Positions 61,627 to 64,000 of a DNA stretch of 64,000 nt are shown piece after piece. The translations under genes were made by a program, and so were the position numbers. Source of the DNA: Mesorhizobium loti (GTDB taxonomy: Bacteria; Pseudomonadota; Alphaproteobacteria; Rhizobiales; Rhizobiaceae); assembly GCF_013170705.1 (NCBI RefSeq), contig NZ_CP033334.1, positions 3,511,501 through 3,575,500 of the forward strand. The letters are read 5' to 3'. The notes below the pieces were generated by a model. It was not told the DNA's origin. It did no database searches and saw only the letters and a program-made list of their open reading frames with translations. Positions within the stretch are counted from its first letter, which is position 1. Every line of letters begins with the position of its first letter.

Positions 61627-62199
61627 ATGACGCGTGGACTTCCCCGCACCCTTGCCCGTGCCGCTTCCCGCGAGGCCGGCCTTGCCCCGCCAAAACTCGG
61701 CCTGAAGGCCGTGACCACAGGGCAGGGCGGGACTTATCGCACCGTCTTCACCTTCGCCGGGATGCAGGTGCCGGTGACCGACGCGCTCGCCTATGCCGCC
61801 CAGAAGATATTCGATTTCGCCGACGGCAAGGTGCGCATCAAGGGCGGCACGGCCAGGCTGCAGTTCGCGGTGCCGACCGCCCGCGCCTCGACCATCAACG
61901 ACAATGCGGCGCTGACCTGGTCGCTCGGCTCGGCGGCTGCGTCGAGCGCGACGCTGGCCGGCACCATGGTCAATGTGCTGGCCTCGACCGCGCGTACGCT
62001 TGATGGCGCGGGTGCCGCGCTCTCCACTGCCTCGACCGGCGACATCGCCGCCGCGGCGACGCTGGATGGGACGGCGACGCCGGTCGATCTCTATCTCAAC
62101 CTGGGGTTTGCCACCGGCACTGACATCGATGCGGACGGGACGGTTGCCGTGACGGGGACGGTGACGCTGCTGTGGGAGAACTGGGGGGATAACGCGTAG
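61627..62199 (+). CDS. Prophage structural-type protein
   Basis: 190 aa, ATG 61627 after GGAGACATG. GQGGTYRTVFTFAGMQVPVT, then DGKVRIKGGTARLQFAVPTA and a Thr/Ala/Gly-rich beta pattern (TGTDIDADGTVAVTGTVTLL) suggest a head-decoration or other capsid protein. Position between portal and scaffold genes supports a virion role. Family not recognised. Confidence 0.65.
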   Translation: MTRGLPRTLARAASREAGLAPPKLGLKAVTTGQGGTYRTVFTFAGMQVPVTDALAYAAQKIFDFADGKVRIKGGTARLQFAVPTARASTINDNAALTWSLGSAAASSATLAGTMVNVLASTARTLDGAGAALSTASTGDIAAAATLDGTATPVDLYLNLGFATGTDIDADGTVAVTGTVTLLWENWGDNA

Positions 62200-62202
62200 G
62201 CG

Positions 62203-62232
62203 CCAATCTCCCCCCTCGAGGGGGGAGATACC
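62203..62232. repeat. Class I palindrome
   Basis: ATCTCCCCCCTCGAGGGGGGAGAT-type unit between phage genes, identical in core to 56287-56310. Confidence 0.6.
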
Positions 62233-62279
62233 AAGCTTTGGCGTCCTCGACCTCCAATCTCAACAAAGGAAAACATCAC

Positions 62280-63191
62280 ATGACAGATCTGGCAGATTCC
62301 GGGTCCGTGGCGGCGCGTGCGCTGCCGGCGGGCAACCCAGTACGGCCACCGGCCAACGGAGACAACGGGTCCATCCCGCCGGCCGGCAAGAGTTGGTTTG
62401 ACGGTCTTTCCGAAGGCAACCGCAAGCTCGCTGAAACCAAGGGCTGGACCAAGCCTGAAAGCCTCGACAGGGTTTTCACATCCTATGCGGAGCTGGAGCG
62501 TCAGCAGGGTGAGAGCCTGCGCGTTCCCGGCCCCGACGCATCGCGGGAAGACTGGGAGCGTTTTCATGCCCGGCTGCCCGAGACCATGCGTCCGGTCACT
62601 TCGTCGGAAAAGGTCGAATACCGCCGGCCGGAAGGCCTGCCGGAAAACTTCGCCTATTCGGACGAGCTCGCTCAGGCGTCCAAGGCCTGGGCGGTCGAGG
62701 CGGGTGCTTCGCCAAGAACCGCGCAGGCCTATCACGACAAGTTCGTCGGCTACATGGCCGAGCAGGCAAAAGCTCAGGAGATCGCGCTCGCCCGCTCGGT
62801 GGAGGCCACCCATGACGACCTTGTCCGGGACTGGGGGCCGACCGACAGCGACGGCTTTCGCCAGAAGCTCGAGGTCGCCAACCGGGCGATGAAGAAGCTC
62901 GGCCTGGTCGACGCCTACAAGGCGAAGGGCATCCTTCTGCCTGACGGGGCGCTGACCGATCCGCGGATCGCCAAGGCGTTCCACGCCATTGGCGAGGCGA
63001 TGTTCAGGGAAGACACGATCGACGGCGGTGCTTTTCTGAGCGGCGGCAATCCGTTCAAGCGCAACGCCGCCGGCGAACGCAACCTGACGGCCATTTCAGC
63101 CCTCGTCAAAAGCGACCCCGCCCGCGCAAGGCGGCTGGCTCGCGAGGCCGGAGAAAACCCGGAACTCTGGATGCCCAATAATCCGCTCTGA
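62280..63191 (+). CDS. Phage scaffold/assembly-type protein
   Basis: 303 aa from ATG 62280 with AAAGGAAAA upstream. Low-complexity N terminus, then SWFDGLSEGNRKLAETKGWT, TSYAELERQQGESLRVPGPD, a helical charged middle and a C terminus LVKSDPARARRLAREAGENP. Located directly before the capsid gene, as scaffold proteins are in podoviruses. Confidence 0.7.
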   Translation: MTDLADSGSVAARALPAGNPVRPPANGDNGSIPPAGKSWFDGLSEGNRKLAETKGWTKPESLDRVFTSYAELERQQGESLRVPGPDASREDWERFHARLPETMRPVTSSEKVEYRRPEGLPENFAYSDELAQASKAWAVEAGASPRTAQAYHDKFVGYMAEQAKAQEIALARSVEATHDDLVRDWGPTDSDGFRQKLEVANRAMKKLGLVDAYKAKGILLPDGALTDPRIAKAFHAIGEAMFREDTIDGGAFLSGGNPFKRNAAGERNLTAISALVKSDPARARRLAREAGENPELWMPNNPL

Positions 63192-63231
63192 CGAGCGGTC
63201 ACCACCAAACCAAACCTGAAGGAAGATAGAA

Positions 63232-64000
63232 ATGGCAGATGCCTACACCCGTATCGCGGACGCGATCGTTCCGTCCGTCTATGCGCAATATGCGTTCGAG
63301 GAACATGTGCAGTCGCTCGAAATCTACCAGGCCGGAATCCTGTTTTCCGACCCGGCGATCTCGTCCAAGCTGTCGATGGGCGGTCGCTCCGTCGACATGC
63401 CCGGCTGGAAGGATCTCGGCAACGACCCGTCCGAGCCGGTCAATGACGATCCGGCCGATTCCATCGAGATGAAGAAGGTCGGCTCGCGCCGCGAGGTTGC
63501 AGCGCGCAATGTCCGCGCCCAGGCGTGGGGCGTGCCGGACCTGACCTCGATCCTGGCGGGCGATGATCCGCAGAAGCTGATCGTCAAGCGGCAGACCGAG
63601 TACTGGCAGCGCGCCAACAAGCTGACCTTGCTCGGCATCCTGAAGGGGGTGGTCGCCGACAACATCGCCAATGACGGCGGCGACCTGGTGCGCACGACGG
63701 GCGCCTCCATCGTCGACACCGACATCATCGAGGCCGCCTATCTGATGGGCGACCGCGCGGACAAGTTCAAGACGATCTGGATGCACTCCAAGCAGATGAA
63801 GGCGCTGAAGCTCGCCGACCTCATCGACTATGTGCCGTCGTCCGAGCAGGGCGGGCCGCTGATCCCCTACTACATGGGTCTGCGCGCCGTCGTCGACGAC
63901 GACATTCCGGTGGCGGCGGGCGTCTACACCGCCTTCATGTTCAAGGACAAGGCGATCCTGTGGAACGAGCTGCCGGTCAACACCGAGGGCGGCCCGCTGG
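63232..64000 (+). CDS. Major capsid protein (partial, runs off window)
   Basis: 256 codons visible from ATG 63232 (GGAAGATAG upstream), open at 64000. ADAYTRIADAIVPSVYAQYA, LSMGGRSVDMPGWKDLGNDP, then WQRANKLTLLGILKGVVADN, KTIWMHSKQMKALKLADLID and VPVAAGVYTAFMFKDKAILW match HK97-fold coat proteins of the P22-like/rhizobial podo type. No lesions in the visible part. Confidence 0.88.
   Translation, partial: MADAYTRIADAIVPSVYAQYAFEEHVQSLEIYQAGILFSDPAISSKLSMGGRSVDMPGWKDLGNDPSEPVNDDPADSIEMKKVGSRREVAARNVRAQAWGVPDLTSILAGDDPQKLIVKRQTEYWQRANKLTLLGILKGVVADNIANDGGDLVRTTGASIVDTDIIEAAYLMGDRADKFKTIWMHSKQMKALKLADLIDYVPSSEQGGPLIPYYMGLRAVVDDDIPVAAGVYTAFMFKDKAILWNELPVNTEGGPL

Noticed and set aside
44700..64000. 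Attachment sites or integrase for the prophage
   Set aside because: No integrase, att repeat or tRNA at the left edge; the tRNA-Gln at 39 kb is 5.6 kb away and no tRNA duplicate is seen.

Overview
High-GC chromosomal DNA of a rhizobial alphaproteobacterium. Several DUF982 proteins, an HWE/HisKA_2 histidine kinase, DUF3606, Omp31-type porins, a Tat-exported BMP-type binding protein and recurrent short palindromic intergenic repeats together fit Mesorhizobium or a close Phyllobacteriaceae relative best. The genus is an inference from gene families, not from a marker gene. I see no transposase, CRISPR array or rRNA; there is one tRNA (Gln, anticodon TTG).

Layout. 0-7.7 kb: LysR regulator divergent from an SDR with an unusual active site, a frameshifted adenosine deaminase, a di-haem cytochrome c peroxidase divergent from an AcpA-type phosphoesterase, and exported proteins. 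7.9-22.9 kb: MocR/PdxR regulator with a flavoprotein, aminotransferase, stress proteins, AraC regulator, two outer-membrane proteins, a C39-like peptidase plus D-Ala-D-Ala ligase pair, an XRE regulator with four operator-like palindromes, and two coupled SDRs next to a TetR regulator. 23-25 kb: AI-2E family membrane protein with a long extra C-terminal domain. 25.2-34.5 kb: an eight-gene operon for uptake and hydrolysis of biuret-type nitrogen compounds (binding protein, two permeases, biuret hydrolase, ATPase, second isochorismatase-like hydrolase, cupin, allophanate hydrolase), divergent from a GntR/FCD regulator. 34.6-44.6 kb: small stress-type and rhizobial genes, tRNA-Gln, a small CCHC zinc-knuckle protein, and a fluoride channel (crcB) behind a recognisable fluoride riboswitch.

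44.7 kb to the right edge is a decayed podovirus-like prophage: small and large terminase, a large structural or ejection-type protein, a DUF2833-like acetyltransferase, T7-type head-tail connector (portal), Bbp19-like protein, scaffold-like protein and major capsid protein (cut by the window edge). The large terminase is split by a ~2.2 kb insert carrying a lipoprotein, a MarR regulator and a TetX-like FAD monooxygenase.

The most striking element is a polymorphic toxin/immunity locus built into the prophage. The ~865-codon virion-type protein ends in an HNH/EndoVII-like nuclease domain and is followed by five homologous immunity genes (some decayed), a SUKH immunity gene with a relic of its own HNH toxin, a toxin-tail relic, and, 7 kb downstream behind the portal, a second orphan toxin cassette that shares the carrier sequence but has a different toxin domain and its own immunity gene. 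This looks like cassette swapping as in CDI/Rhs/MuF systems, on a phage structural protein.

A second candidate novelty is a ~90 bp promoter-hairpin unit present three times (43.83, 44.59, 55.23 kb) that looks like a short sRNA or leaderless micro-ORF family.
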